Shown piece by piece: positions 7,741 through 15,001 of a stretch of DNA of 64,000 bases (positions are counted from its first letter, which is position 1; every line of letters starts with the position of its first letter). The position numbers and the translations under genes were made by a program. The stretch is taken from contig NZ_OZ245005.1 of assembly GCF_965223525.1 (NCBI RefSeq), positions 1,364,001-1,428,000 of the forward strand, given 5' to 3'. This DNA is from Leptofilum sp965223525. Lineage in GTDB: Bacteria > Chloroflexota > Anaerolineae > Promineifilales > Promineifilaceae. The notes beneath the pieces are model-generated. The model saw nothing but the letters and a program-made list of their open reading frames with translations. It made no database searches and had not been told where the DNA came from.

Positions 7741-9171
7741 ATGAAAACGGCCGTTTGGTGGATTCGACGTGATTTGCGCCTGCGTGACAACCAGGCACTG
7801 GCAGCGGCAATTAACGCTGCAGCTCAGGTGCTACCACTGTTTATCATTGACCCCTTTTTTGAGAATTCTGCCTATGTAGGCGAGAAACGATACGCTTTTT
7901 TGTGGGCAGGCTTGCGGCAACTGGATGCCGATTTGCACCTGCGCGGTAGCCAATTGATTGTGCGCTACGGCCGTCCCCAACAAATCCTCTCAAAAATCAT
8001 GGCAGAAAGTAGTGCAGAAGCGATCTTTGCTGAAGAAGATTTCACTGGTTACGCTCGCCGCCGTGATGCCCAAATTGGTGAATCGTTGCCGCTCACGCTA
8101 ACGCCGGGCATTGTGGTGCACCCTCCTGGTACGGTTCTCAAGCAAAATGACGATCCGTACATCGTGTTTACCCCGTTTAAGAAGAAGGCGTGGTTGGCAC
8201 GGCCGTTGCCCCAAGCATCTGATATTTTGCCTGCACCAGACAGAATCAATTCGCCCAAAGCCATCCAATCAGACGACTTGCCAACCAAACCAGAGTTGCC
8301 AGCAGAAATGCCATTCGAACCTGGGGAAACGGAGGCGCAACGTCGTCTACAAACGTTTGCCCAGGCCACTATTGATCGGTATGCTGCGGAACGCAACATC
8401 GTTTCGGTGGATGGGACGTCGCAGCTATCACCCTACTTGCGTTTTGGGATGCTGTCGGCGCGGCAGGCAGTGGTAACGGCCGTTTCCTGTTTACAAAACG
8501 CGCCAACCAAAGAAGCCCGCAAAGGAGCCGACACCTGGCTCAGTGAGCTTATTTGGCGCGAATTTTACGTGCACATTTTGCATCACTTTCCGCATGTGCT
8601 CCAGCGCAGCTTCCGTGCAGAATATGACCACATCGTTTGGCGCAATGAAGAGGATGAATTTGTGGCGTGGTGTAACGGCCGTACCGGCTACCCACTTGTA
8701 GATGCGGCTATGCGCCAGCTTACCAGCAGCGGCTGGATGCACAACCGCGCTCGCATGGTCGTTGCCTCATTTCTAGTGAAGGATTTGCTGATTGATTGGC
8801 GTTGGGGAGAGAAATTCTTCATGCAGCATCTGGTAGACGGCGATCCTGCGGCAAACAATGGCGGCTGGCAGTGGACTGCCGGCACTGGCACGGACGCTGC
8901 GCCTTACTTCCGCATCTTCAACCCAACCTCCCAGGCCATAAAGTTTGATCCCAGCGGCGAATATATCCGCCGCTGGCTGCCCGAACTGGCAGACGTGCCT
9001 AACGACTACATCCACGAACCGTGGAAAATGCCCCCGCTCGTACAAAAAGGTGCCAACTGCCAAATTGGGAGCGATTATCCTCAACCTATCGTAGACCACC
9101 ACGAAGCACGAGACTGGACGCTGGCCGCCTACAAACACGCCCGCGAAGCTGACCTCTGGCAAGATGCTTAG
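7741..9171 (+). CDS. phr: Deoxyribodipyrimidine photolyase (cryptochrome/photolyase family)
   Basis: A 476-residue flavoprotein that uses light to split cyclobutane pyrimidine dimers. The N-terminal Rossmann domain begins VWWIRRDLRLRDNQAL and carries the antenna cofactor. The FAD-binding helical domain includes TSQLSPYLRFGMLSARQA, ELIWREFYVHIL, GYPLVDAAMRQL, WMHNRARMVVASFLVKDLL and the photolyase motif NNGGWQWTAGTGTDAAPYFRIFNP. The intact WQWTAGTGTDA region points to a class I CPD photolyase-like enzyme. A shift to (6-4) repair or a sensory role cannot be excluded from sequence alone. The ATG is directly followed by an ACGGCCGT motif. The gene converges on the ubiquitin-like cluster. Confidence 0.93.
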   Translation: MKTAVWWIRRDLRLRDNQALAAAINAAAQVLPLFIIDPFFENSAYVGEKRYAFLWAGLRQLDADLHLRGSQLIVRYGRPQQILSKIMAESSAEAIFAEEDFTGYARRRDAQIGESLPLTLTPGIVVHPPGTVLKQNDDPYIVFTPFKKKAWLARPLPQASDILPAPDRINSPKAIQSDDLPTKPELPAEMPFEPGETEAQRRLQTFAQATIDRYAAERNIVSVDGTSQLSPYLRFGMLSARQAVVTAVSCLQNAPTKEARKGADTWLSELIWREFYVHILHHFPHVLQRSFRAEYDHIVWRNEEDEFVAWCNGRTGYPLVDAAMRQLTSSGWMHNRARMVVASFLVKDLLIDWRWGEKFFMQHLVDGDPAANNGGWQWTAGTGTDAAPYFRIFNPTSQAIKFDPSGEYIRRWLPELADVPNDYIHEPWKMPPLVQKGANCQIGSDYPQPIVDHHEARDWTLAAYKHAREADLWQDA

Positions 9172-9180
9172 GTTTTTTTG

Positions 9181-9247
9181 CCACAGAGAACAGAGAGAAT
9201 AAAGAGATATTTTGTCTTCGTGATTCTCCATGCCTTCTCTGTGTTCC
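9181..9247. repeat. Intergenic inverted repeat (CCACAGAGAACAGAG family), likely bidirectional terminator
   Basis: CCACAGAGAACAGAGAGAAT and, some 40 bases later, CTTCTCTGTGTTCCG form rough inverted copies between the convergent photolyase and RING-like genes. The same phrase with better pairing occurs at 52044-52106. A T-run precedes it on the plus strand. Confidence 0.55.
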
Positions 9248-9252
9248 GTTTT

Positions 9253-9723
9253 TCAGATCAGCCAAAGTACAATTTGAGGTAAGATGGCTCCGGCTTCGGG
9301 GACGCGATAATGCCAGCCCAGCACCTCTAGCATGATATAATCCGCAATCGCCCACAGCCCAAAGCAGCCAATCGAAAAGAAGATGATGGCAATGGCAATG
9401 CCAACAAGCAGGCAGCCCTGCCCGCAGCCAAAACGGCGGGCGGTGCGTTGGAGACGGTTTGGTTCAGTGGGTAGTGGCTGGTCGTCGGTTGCTTCTGGGG
9501 ATGGCTCCGGTTCTGTAGGCTCTGGTGCCTCAATTTCGCCATGCCCACTACAGCCGTAGGCGGCACATTTGCTGCCGTTGGCTCGCCAGCAGTGCGTATG
9601 GTGGCGGCTGCTATCTTCTGGGCAAATCACCACCTCATCGCCGGGGGCAAACGGATTTTTGCAAAGCGAGCACTCTTCGCCCAAAAAGGGAGATTGCTTG
9701 GTGATGGTAACGGGGGAGAGCAT
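9253..9723 (-). CDS. Membrane-anchored RING-like treble-clef protein (candidate E3) of the ubiquitin-like cluster
   Basis: A 156-residue protein, last gene of the ubiquitin-like cluster. Residues 15-60 form a putative binuclear zinc module: C18-x2-C21, C34, H41/H42/H44, C45, C53 and C58, with HHTHCW in the middle. This spacing resembles the prokaryotic RING-finger (Prok-RING) proteins that sit beside E1/E2/JAB genes. An acidic, proline-rich linker (about 64-88) leads to one hydrophobic helix at about 104-126, so the zinc module probably faces the cytoplasm at the membrane. The role inferred is to recruit the charged E2, as eukaryotic RING E3 ligases do; this is not shown. The N-terminal PVTIT echoes PLTIT in two other products of the cluster. 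No clear Shine-Dalgarno is seen. Confidence 0.75.
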   Translation of the reverse strand: MLSPVTITKQSPFLGEECSLCKNPFAPGDEVVICPEDSSRHHTHCWRANGSKCAAYGCSGHGEIEAPEPTEPEPSPEATDDQPLPTEPNRLQRTARRFGCGQGCLLVGIAIAIIFFSIGCFGLWAIADYIMLEVLGWHYRVPEAGAILPQIVLWLI

Positions 9724-9761
9724 GGGGGATTGGAAATTGGAGATTTAACCTCCAATCTTTT

Positions 9762-10184
9762 TTAGCCGATTTTAATTTGATCCAGGAGCCACCTGAACAA
9801 CCGTTGTAGCAAGCTAGGACGGCGTAACTGTTCTACTTCGCGCCGCTGTTGGTCTTTTAGGCGCTTGGTTTGGCTGGAACGGCCGTTTGCCGATGGCCGT
9901 GGCAAATCTGTATATTTAATGCTCAGTACGGGGTTGGTCGGCACGCCGTGAACCCTGAACTTGTCATGCCCACAGCCCAACACGGCACATTTGCCGCCGC
10001 CCAGTTCCCAACACGTTTTGTGGTACAAGGTACCGCATTTGCCACACAGCACCGGCTGTAAATCCCGGTCATCCACAAACTTCTCTACCGGATTGGCACA
10101 AATGGGGCAATGCAGGCTGAGCTGGTTGGCTGCCTCAATGTCGTTATTCGTGATGGTGAGGGGGGGCAATTCTTGTTCGTCCAT
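9762..10184 (-). CDS. RING-like treble-clef protein (candidate E3), soluble, of the ubiquitin-like cluster
   Basis: A 140-residue protein with eight well-spaced ligands: C26-P-I-C29, C47-G-K-C50, H55, C58, C66 and C71, the last part reading YHKTCWELGGGKCAVLGCG. This fits a binuclear treble-clef/RING-like fold of the Prok-RING type. Residues 8-16 hold PLTITNNDI. The C-terminal 50 residues are basic and amphipathic, and end in a LFRWLLDQIKIG helix that could touch the membrane surface. Two starts exist, 10193 and 10184. I prefer 10184 because a TATAAT box overlaps the first ATG and would give a leaderless message starting at the second. Its neighbour is a second RING-like gene 38 bp away. An E3-like role with the E2 at 12659 is inferred from context. 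Confidence 0.75.
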   Translation of the reverse strand: MDEQELPPLTITNNDIEAANQLSLHCPICANPVEKFVDDRDLQPVLCGKCGTLYHKTCWELGGGKCAVLGCGHDKFRVHGVPTNPVLSIKYTDLPRPSANGRSSQTKRLKDQQRREVEQLRRPSLLQRLFRWLLDQIKIG

Positions 10185-10191
10185 TTTGTGC

Positions 10192-10219
10192 ATTATAGCA
10201 GTAATCGGTGAACGGTAAA
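10192..10219 (-). promoter_or_regulatory. Candidate promoter giving a leaderless RING-like transcript
   Basis: Read on the minus strand, TTTACC (10219-10214), a 16-base gap and a perfect TATAAT (10197-10192) stand seven bases before ATG 10184. Transcription would begin at about that ATG, so the message would have no leader. The -35 part lies inside the word-like hairpin of 10201-10268. The match is by eye only. Confidence 0.45.
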
Positions 10220-10268
10220 CCGTTATCGGTTACTGAATCACCGATTACTGAACACTGAATACCGATTA
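10201..10268. repeat. Intergenic word-like hairpin (GTAATCGGT / ACCGATTAC family)
   Basis: Phrases GTAATCGGTGAACGG, CCGTTATCGGTTACTGAATC, ACCGATTACTGAACACTGAAT and ACCGATTACC alternate in direct and inverted order. Outer arms GTAATCGGT and ACCGATTAC are perfectly complementary. It separates the JAMM gene from the soluble RING-like gene and could stop or attenuate transcription between them. Confidence 0.6.
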
Positions 10269-11402
10269 CCAGGAGCTTGCTGCCCAATCCGGCCAATGAA
10301 AGCTGTGCCGGGCAACTTCGGTTTTCTTCCGGTTCCAGCTAAAAAAGCCGCTGGTTTGGGCGCGCGGGTCTAGCACGTAGGCTACGTGCCAAATCTGCGT
10401 AAAAAAGTTTTGGTGAATAAATAAATCCATCCCCGATAAAAATATGCCGAAGCCGGGATGGGTATGATACCAGCCGACGATAACGGCCGTTTCATCTGGA
10501 TACCGTTCGTGCAGCTTGTCTGTCATGTAGCGCCAGCTTTCTGGCGTGTACGTTACGCTGGCCCCGTGCATCACCGTGTATTTGGCAATGATGGTGTCCA
10601 GGATGTGAACGCGGTAACGGCCGTCTGGCTGTTTTTCTGGGCGAGGCCCAATGAGCACGCCCGCTACCTCGCGGTTGAGGCTGCTGAGGGCGTGGGCCTG
10701 GGCAGCACGCAAGGCTGGCTCTTCAATGGTGATGTCTACCGCTGCTGGTGTGGGATCGCCTACGGGCAGATACCGTCCGGCAAGCCGCACTCGCGCCCGG
10801 CTGGGGGCAATCACCGCACTGCTCTCGGCAGGGTCCGGTTGGGCTTCTACTTCTTCATGTACTGGCTCTGGCTCAGAAACAATGATGTTGTCTACGTCAT
10901 CCGCTGGCTCAACGGGTGGACTTGATGACTCATCCTCCGGTTCCGGCTCTGTTTCGGTGGGAACGGCCGTTTCTGCCACATTTTCTTCAGCAGCGTCATC
11001 GGATTCGGCAGGTTCGGTTTCAGCAGGTGCAGCTTCTTCGGCTTCTTCTGCCTCCACGATGGCAGGTACGGCCGTTTCCACAACCATCTGGGCCAGCCAC
11101 TCGCGTGAGGGGGCAACTGGTTCGCCTTCTGCATCTACCACGTCCATCGCCATCTTCACGTCGCTGTCTTTAGCTAGCTCGGCCAGCCTGATTTCACGGT
11201 ATGTTTGCCACACTTCCGCTTCTATCTGGTCGGCAAACTGTTGCAGTTCGGCCAGCGTGCATTCGTGCAGCGTTTTATAGCTGCCTCCCACAGAAACCAG
11301 TTCGGTTGGGGTGAGGCGGATATTGGCGGATACGGCCGTATCCTGCCCCGGCAAATGAATTTGAATTATCGCCACGTAATGGGCCGTTGTTGATTCAGTC
11401 AT
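10266..11402 (-). CDS. JAMM/MPN+ isopeptidase (deubiquitinase-like), soluble, of the ubiquitin-like cluster
   Basis: A 378-residue protein. The C-terminal half (about 225-365) is a JAB/MPN zinc peptidase with the full JAMM signature: E245 in REVAGVLIG, then H313-T-H315-PGFGIFLSGM-D326. The VGWYHTHPGFG form is typical of metal-dependent isopeptidases that remove ubiquitin-like tags. Residues 1-110 form a separate, mostly helical N-terminal domain that I do not recognise. A 90-residue acidic, proline-rich linker joins the two. In the cluster it probably takes the modifier off targets; no tail trimming is needed, because the modifier already ends in Gly. It follows the second JAMM gene after 61 bp of word-like repeat. 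All catalytic residues are present. Confidence 0.88.
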   Translation of the reverse strand: MTESTTAHYVAIIQIHLPGQDTAVSANIRLTPTELVSVGGSYKTLHECTLAELQQFADQIEAEVWQTYREIRLAELAKDSDVKMAMDVVDAEGEPVAPSREWLAQMVVETAVPAIVEAEEAEEAAPAETEPAESDDAAEENVAETAVPTETEPEPEDESSSPPVEPADDVDNIIVSEPEPVHEEVEAQPDPAESSAVIAPSRARVRLAGRYLPVGDPTPAAVDITIEEPALRAAQAHALSSLNREVAGVLIGPRPEKQPDGRYRVHILDTIIAKYTVMHGASVTYTPESWRYMTDKLHERYPDETAVIVGWYHTHPGFGIFLSGMDLFIHQNFFTQIWHVAYVLDPRAQTSGFFSWNRKKTEVARHSFHWPDWAASSW

Positions 11403-11404
11403 AA

Positions 11405-11478
11405 AAAATTTAGTAAATAGTTGTTAGTGGTTAGTAGCTAGTTGAATTGTTAGCAACCAGCAACTAGCCGCCAGCCAC
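11405..11478. repeat. Intergenic inverted repeat (TTAGTGGTTAGTAGCTAGTTG family)
   Basis: TAGTTGTTAGTGGTTAGTAGC and GCAACTAGCCGCCAGCCACC are rough inverted words in the 61-bp gap between the two JAMM genes; the far arm runs into the end of the membrane JAMM gene. It is related to 935-1008 and 50936-50976. Confidence 0.5.
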
Positions 11479-12684
11479 CAACTCAACAGCGATTTGACAG
11501 TTGGCAACGTTAGGGAGGGGGATATTTTGGCGATCGACGGCCGTTAAGCGCAGGTCGTATAGGCCTAAGGGCAGCTCGCTGGTGTCCCACTGGGTTAGCA
11601 AGCCCAGATCTGTTTGGCGACGCTGCACGCCTGCTAATTGCCAAACCTCCCCCCCAGCGGGTCGGAATTCAACTTGATATCGAGTAGCCTCTGGCAAAAC
11701 GGCCGTGCCAAAAATTGCCACATCTTGCCCACCCTGTGCTGTTCCTGTGGTGGTGGGTGCCAGAATGCGTAAGGCTTCGTTGGGGCAAACGGCCGCATTC
11801 AGCGACGTTTCATCGGCTAGCCCGACGATGACGCTTTCCAGGCTATTGATCTGCCGATTGAGCGCGACCACCCAGCCAAAAAGCAAAAAAAACCCAATGA
11901 CAAAGCCCAAAATGCCCAAAGTGGTTGCATTAGACAATGCCAACGGCCGTTCCTGCCCGTAAGCAGCGCGCAACATGCCGCTTTCTTGCTGACGCTCCTC
12001 GTAAGAGGCATAGAATTCTTCGGTTTCGCGTGTGTGCCACACTTCGGTTTGGGCTACACGCCAGGGGGCGACGGGCGTCTCTTGCACGTCTAGTTGCTCA
12101 AAATAGCCAGGGATGGGCGTGAGCTCCCCATCTTGCCAGCCAAAGTAGCTGGCTGTATTGCCCAATGGATCAACCACCAGCCCCACATGCCACGGTAACG
12201 TGAAAGCGGCCGTATGCACCACTACATCATCGCTGGAGTAAAAAACACCCAGCCCCGGATGCGTATGGAACCAGCCCACAATCTCCAAATTGGGATATGT
12301 TTTGGCGCGTTCGTTGTGGATTTGGCTCCAGGCATCGGCAGTGAAGGTGAAATGGATTGGCCCGTGGTCGTCGTTGCGGGCGGGCAGGGCGGCCATGACC
12401 TCTACCCAAAGCTGCTCGCCGTCACGGTAGGCGTGGCCCAACAGCACGCCGCCCAACTCTGAGCGTAAATTGCTAACGCTGTGCGCCCGAATTTGGCTGA
12501 GTGCCTGCTGATGGTGAGCAACGATCACTTGATTCTCGGCAGGCTGTTGGCCATGTAGGTAGGCGTTGCTAGTCAGGTTGGCTAACGGCCGTTCTGGTAA
12601 GCTGTCAATTTCTGGCTGGCCAATCATGGGTTCGGGAGTTGTGGCGGTAGAACGGCCGTTAAAGGATGTTGATGCCGAGTTCAT
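11464..12684 (-). CDS. Membrane-anchored JAMM isopeptidase with extracytoplasmic Ig-like domain
   Basis: A 406-residue protein with three parts. Residues 45-195 are a JAB/MPN+ domain with E76 (SELGGVLLG) and H140-T-H142-PGLGVFYSSD-D153, so the JAMM zinc site is complete. Residues 254-276 form one strong membrane helix. Residues 300-404 form a beta-sandwich of Ig/FN3 type (YQVEFRPAGGEVW, then LTQWDTSELPLGLYDLRLTAVD); C300 and C396 could form a disulfide, which suits an outside location. The protease would then face the cytoplasm. ATG 12684 is chosen over 12708 because GAGGAAG precedes it. It overlaps the end of the E2 gene by 26 bases, so both are translated together. A deubiquitinase-like enzyme tethered to a surface domain is unusual. 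Confidence 0.85.
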   Translation of the reverse strand: MNSASTSFNGRSTATTPEPMIGQPEIDSLPERPLANLTSNAYLHGQQPAENQVIVAHHQQALSQIRAHSVSNLRSELGGVLLGHAYRDGEQLWVEVMAALPARNDDHGPIHFTFTADAWSQIHNERAKTYPNLEIVGWFHTHPGLGVFYSSDDVVVHTAAFTLPWHVGLVVDPLGNTASYFGWQDGELTPIPGYFEQLDVQETPVAPWRVAQTEVWHTRETEEFYASYEERQQESGMLRAAYGQERPLALSNATTLGILGFVIGFFLLFGWVVALNRQINSLESVIVGLADETSLNAAVCPNEALRILAPTTTGTAQGGQDVAIFGTAVLPEATRYQVEFRPAGGEVWQLAGVQRRQTDLGLLTQWDTSELPLGLYDLRLTAVDRQNIPLPNVANCQIAVELVAGG

Positions 12685-13192
12685 CCGATTCTTCCTCCCC
12701 AAGCACAATCAAGTCCTCCAGCGATTGCCCTTTTAAGCTACGCCGGTCAATGGGGAAAATTTGCTTGTGTCGCAGCGCCCAGGCAGCCGCCTTCGAGTTC
12801 ATCGGGTCTTTGGGATCGAAGTTCTTGTATTGGATCATCTCGCCTAGCGTCAGCAGCAGCTCATCCAACGTTTTGGCAGGCCACCACGCCCCAATACACA
12901 CCGCCCCTGTTACGTGGATGTTGGGGTGGAAGATGGGCGTTTTCCACTTGAGCTGCGGCTGCTTCAGCGGGTACTCCGCATGGAGATAAACCGTCACCTC
13001 ATGCTTTTCCCGCAGCAGCGGCTTCCCCGCGGAATTGATTTTCTCCACACCTTTACAAGTAAACTGGATCAAATATTTCTCCACGGGATCGCCATCTGTA
13101 TTAAGAATGTGGATAAATTCGCTGCGATTCACCAGCGCCCGAATCTGTTTGTAATCGTTTCGTAGTCTGGTTTCACGAATATCAAAGGACAT
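12659..13192 (-). CDS. E2-like ubiquitin-conjugating enzyme
   Basis: A 177-residue protein with the UBC fold in recognisable order. The N-terminal helix RLRNDYKQIRALV is followed by strands ending in EVTVYLHAEYPLKQPQLKW. The HPN motif is at residues 89-91, and the catalytic cysteine is C99 in GAVCIGAWW, followed by AKTLDELLLTLGEMIQY and a final helical region with NSKAAAWAL. HPN eight residues before the cysteine, then a tryptophan and a TLxELL helix, match canonical eukaryotic E2 enzymes closely. It should take the activated modifier from the E1-like protein as a thioester. ATG 13192 is preferred over 13213, since GAGGA precedes it closely. The C-terminal 25 residues are acidic and extra. 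Its end overlaps the start of the membrane JAMM gene. Confidence 0.9.
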   Translation of the reverse strand: MSFDIRETRLRNDYKQIRALVNRSEFIHILNTDGDPVEKYLIQFTCKGVEKINSAGKPLLREKHEVTVYLHAEYPLKQPQLKWKTPIFHPNIHVTGAVCIGAWWPAKTLDELLLTLGEMIQYKNFDPKDPMNSKAAAWALRHKQIFPIDRRSLKGQSLEDLIVLGEEESDELGINIL

Positions 13193-13298
13193 TGTTTCCT
13201 CAAAAGAATGCAAAAAGCGGAAGGATGAAGTAAGAAATGCCCCACCTTCTCGCTTCTCACTGAATACTATTTACTGGATACCGGTCACCGTCTACCGA

Positions 13299-13565
13299 TT
13301 AACCGGCCGTAACTTCGGGGAACAGGCTCAGAATATCGTCTTCGACCACGCCAGCATCGGCCAATGATTCATCTTCACTTAGCCGCTTGCCAGAGGAACG
13401 ATGATCCAGGCGATAGGTGATGGGATTCGCGCCCTGGCTGGTCGGTAAGCCCATTTTGCTTACCAGTGCAGGGATCAACCGCCGCATTGGTACGTCGTCT
13501 GGGAGTTCTACCGGGGTTTTCTTGGAACCGGTAGGATCGTAGATAATTGTTTTTATGCTTGCCAT
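13299..13565 (-). CDS. Ubiquitin-like modifier (YukD/EsaB-type beta-grasp protein)
   Basis: An 88-residue small protein with the beta-grasp pattern. A first hairpin IKTIIYDPTGSKKTPVEL is followed by a helix PMRRLIPALVSKMGL, then ITYRLDHRSSGKRLSEDESLADAGVVEDDILSLFPEVTAG. The YRLxHxxSGxxLxxDxTLxxAGVxxGDxLxL layout is that of ubiquitin and of YukD/EsaB. The last residue before the stop is a single glycine (codon GGT at 13304-13302), so the tail ends TAG and is exposed without processing. That is the expected site of adenylation by the E1-like protein encoded just upstream. A GGAGG lies about 12 bases before the ATG, rather far. EsaB-like proteins also serve type VII secretion, but no EssC/FtsK or WXG100 gene is in the window, which favours the modifier role. 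Confidence 0.87.
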   Translation of the reverse strand: MASIKTIIYDPTGSKKTPVELPDDVPMRRLIPALVSKMGLPTSQGANPITYRLDHRSSGKRLSEDESLADAGVVEDDILSLFPEVTAG

Positions 13566-13697
13566 TTTATGATAGCCTCCATTCGTTTTGGTTGAATTGC
13601 TTCTTGAACCACTCGCTTGAATTTAGAGTGGGTTAGGTTCAAATCAACTAGGTAATACACTTTCTAATACGCAGTTTGCCTTTTCCAGTTGCACGGT
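13566..13697. other. 132-bp spacer between the E1-like and modifier genes
   Basis: AT-rich and without an open frame. It contains GGAGG for the modifier gene on the minus strand. A relatively long gap inside an otherwise tight cluster leaves room for an internal promoter, but I see no convincing -35/-10 pair. Confidence 0.3.
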
Positions 13698-14888
13698 TCA
13701 GTCAAACTTTAAAAATGTCTCTTTATCGCCCGTTAGCTCCAGGTAAATACTTTCCTTTTTGCTAACGCTGCGGGCGCGGATGATGCCTAAGGGCGGTACG
13801 TCCATCTCTGCCAATATGCGGTTCAGGAACTCTTCGCTGCCGTCTACACGGTGGGTCATGCTCATTTCTCGCCGCCCGCCGCAGTTGGGGCAGGCGGATT
13901 CATTTTCGTACAGTCGCGCCATTTTACGGAAGATAGGAAACTCTTCGCCACAGTCGAGGCAGTGCATGGTAGTCACGATTTCACCGTCGAATTCCAGCAC
14001 GGCATCATCGGCCAGCTGCTCTCTAGCGATAGTTAGTAATTCAGCGAGCGTGGTGGAAACGGCCGTAGCCCCATCCAGTGCTACAATTGGCTCCAACATC
14101 GCATGGCTCATACAGCTTTCTTTAACTGGGTATTCCGTGGTGTAGATGTCGTTAGTCAGGCCGTTGATCATCACCGCTTTGCCCGGCTGCACTTCCATGT
14201 CGTGGATGAGCTTTAAGGCTTCCTGCGTCTGCATCGCAGCTACAATCGAGGCGCTGGTCGGTGTGGTCGGAACCTTGCCCTGCAAAATGTTTTGCCGCGC
14301 CAGCAGCGGGCAGGAGTAGCGCAGATTGATAATTTGGTAATCCAGGTCGGTAAGGGTGCATTCATAGCATGCGCCCTGGCCGGGCCAGAATACGCGCACA
14401 ATGCCCATCAGCTCTTGAATAGCCCCATCCACCCACGGCCGATTTATTTGCCAGCTAAAGCGATTGATGGAAAGTCGCGCCTCCCGGTTGTCTAGGCAGC
14501 CAACAATGGCGTCTACGTGGCGAAACACGCCCAGACCCATCTCAAAGTTGATATTGCCGTGCCACGTTTTCACGTTGACGTCCGGGTTTAGTTCTTTCAC
14601 ACGTTCAGCAGCGGCATCTACCTTGCGGCGGCCACGATCTGAAGCGCGGAACAGCACAGAGCGGCTGAGATTGCTGTCTTCGATGGTGTCGAAATCGGCA
14701 ATAATGATATTGCCAATGCCCATGAGGGCTAAATTTTTGAGTACCTCATTACCGAGTGCCCCTGCACCGACTACCAGGATGGTGGCGTTACGTACCACCT
14801 CCTGCTGCCACCAGCTAATGTAGCCAAAGGTATGGTAGCGGTCGCTATCGGGGTCAGTAATGACGATTGTTTCAGGTGTTTCAGACAT
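13698..14888 (-). CDS. E1-like (ThiF/MoeB/UBA family) ubiquitin-like activating enzyme
   Basis: A 396-residue protein. Residues 30-245 are an adenylating ThiF/UBA Rossmann domain. It has the nucleotide loop VVGAGALGNE (40-48), the metal and ATP residues DFDTIEDSNLSR (65-76), the CLDNREAR segment (131-138) and PTTPTSASIVAAMQTQEALK (207-226). CYEC (174-177) and C193 in RYSCPLL are candidates for zinc binding and for the acceptor cysteine. The C-terminal 150 residues add a zinc ribbon, C310-x2-C313 and C333-x2-C336, followed by a small alpha/beta region. It should adenylate the C-terminal Gly of the modifier. MoeB or ThiF roles in cofactor synthesis are less likely, because no moa or thi biosynthesis gene is near and E2 and JAMM genes are. 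No Shine-Dalgarno is evident at the ATG. Confidence 0.88.
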   Translation of the reverse strand: MSETPETIVITDPDSDRYHTFGYISWWQQEVVRNATILVVGAGALGNEVLKNLALMGIGNIIIADFDTIEDSNLSRSVLFRASDRGRRKVDAAAERVKELNPDVNVKTWHGNINFEMGLGVFRHVDAIVGCLDNREARLSINRFSWQINRPWVDGAIQELMGIVRVFWPGQGACYECTLTDLDYQIINLRYSCPLLARQNILQGKVPTTPTSASIVAAMQTQEALKLIHDMEVQPGKAVMINGLTNDIYTTEYPVKESCMSHAMLEPIVALDGATAVSTTLAELLTIAREQLADDAVLEFDGEIVTTMHCLDCGEEFPIFRKMARLYENESACPNCGGRREMSMTHRVDGSEEFLNRILAEMDVPPLGIIRARSVSKKESIYLELTGDKETFLKFD

Positions 14889-14905
14889 AGTTCAATTTAC
14901 AATTT

Positions 14906-14999
14906 TTGAACACGAATGGAACGAATTGGGCAAATGACACGAATGAGTACAGCTTATTTTATTCATGAAATTCGCTTTTTCGTCAAATTCGTGATTTAT
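14906..14999. repeat. Intergenic inverted repeat (CACGAATGGAACGAATTG family)
   Basis: GAACACGAATGGAACGAATTGGGCAAATGACACGAATGAG and CATGAAATTCGCTTTTTCGTCAAATTCGTGATTT are loose inverted copies filling the 113-bp gap before the E1-like gene. It resembles the other word-like spacers in this cluster. Confidence 0.45.
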
Positions 15000-15001
15000 T
15001 T

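Noticed and set aside
10651..11280. A 209-codon open frame on the plus strand across the soluble JAMM gene
   Set aside because: It is the mirror of the acidic, low-complexity linker of the JAMM gene, gives a Ser/Ala/Thr-rich product without family likeness, and has no ribosome site.
13299..13565. Type VII secretion accessory EsaB/YukD
   Set aside because: No EssC/FtsK-type ATPase or WXG100 gene lies in the window; conjugation genes flank it on both sides.
13299..14888. Reading the E1-like and Ubl genes as molybdopterin or thiamine sulfur transfer (MoeB-MoaD or ThiF-ThiS)
   Set aside because: The Ubl lacks the MoaD/ThiS Gly-Gly end, and E2, JAMM and RING-like genes adjoin while no moa or thi synthesis gene does.
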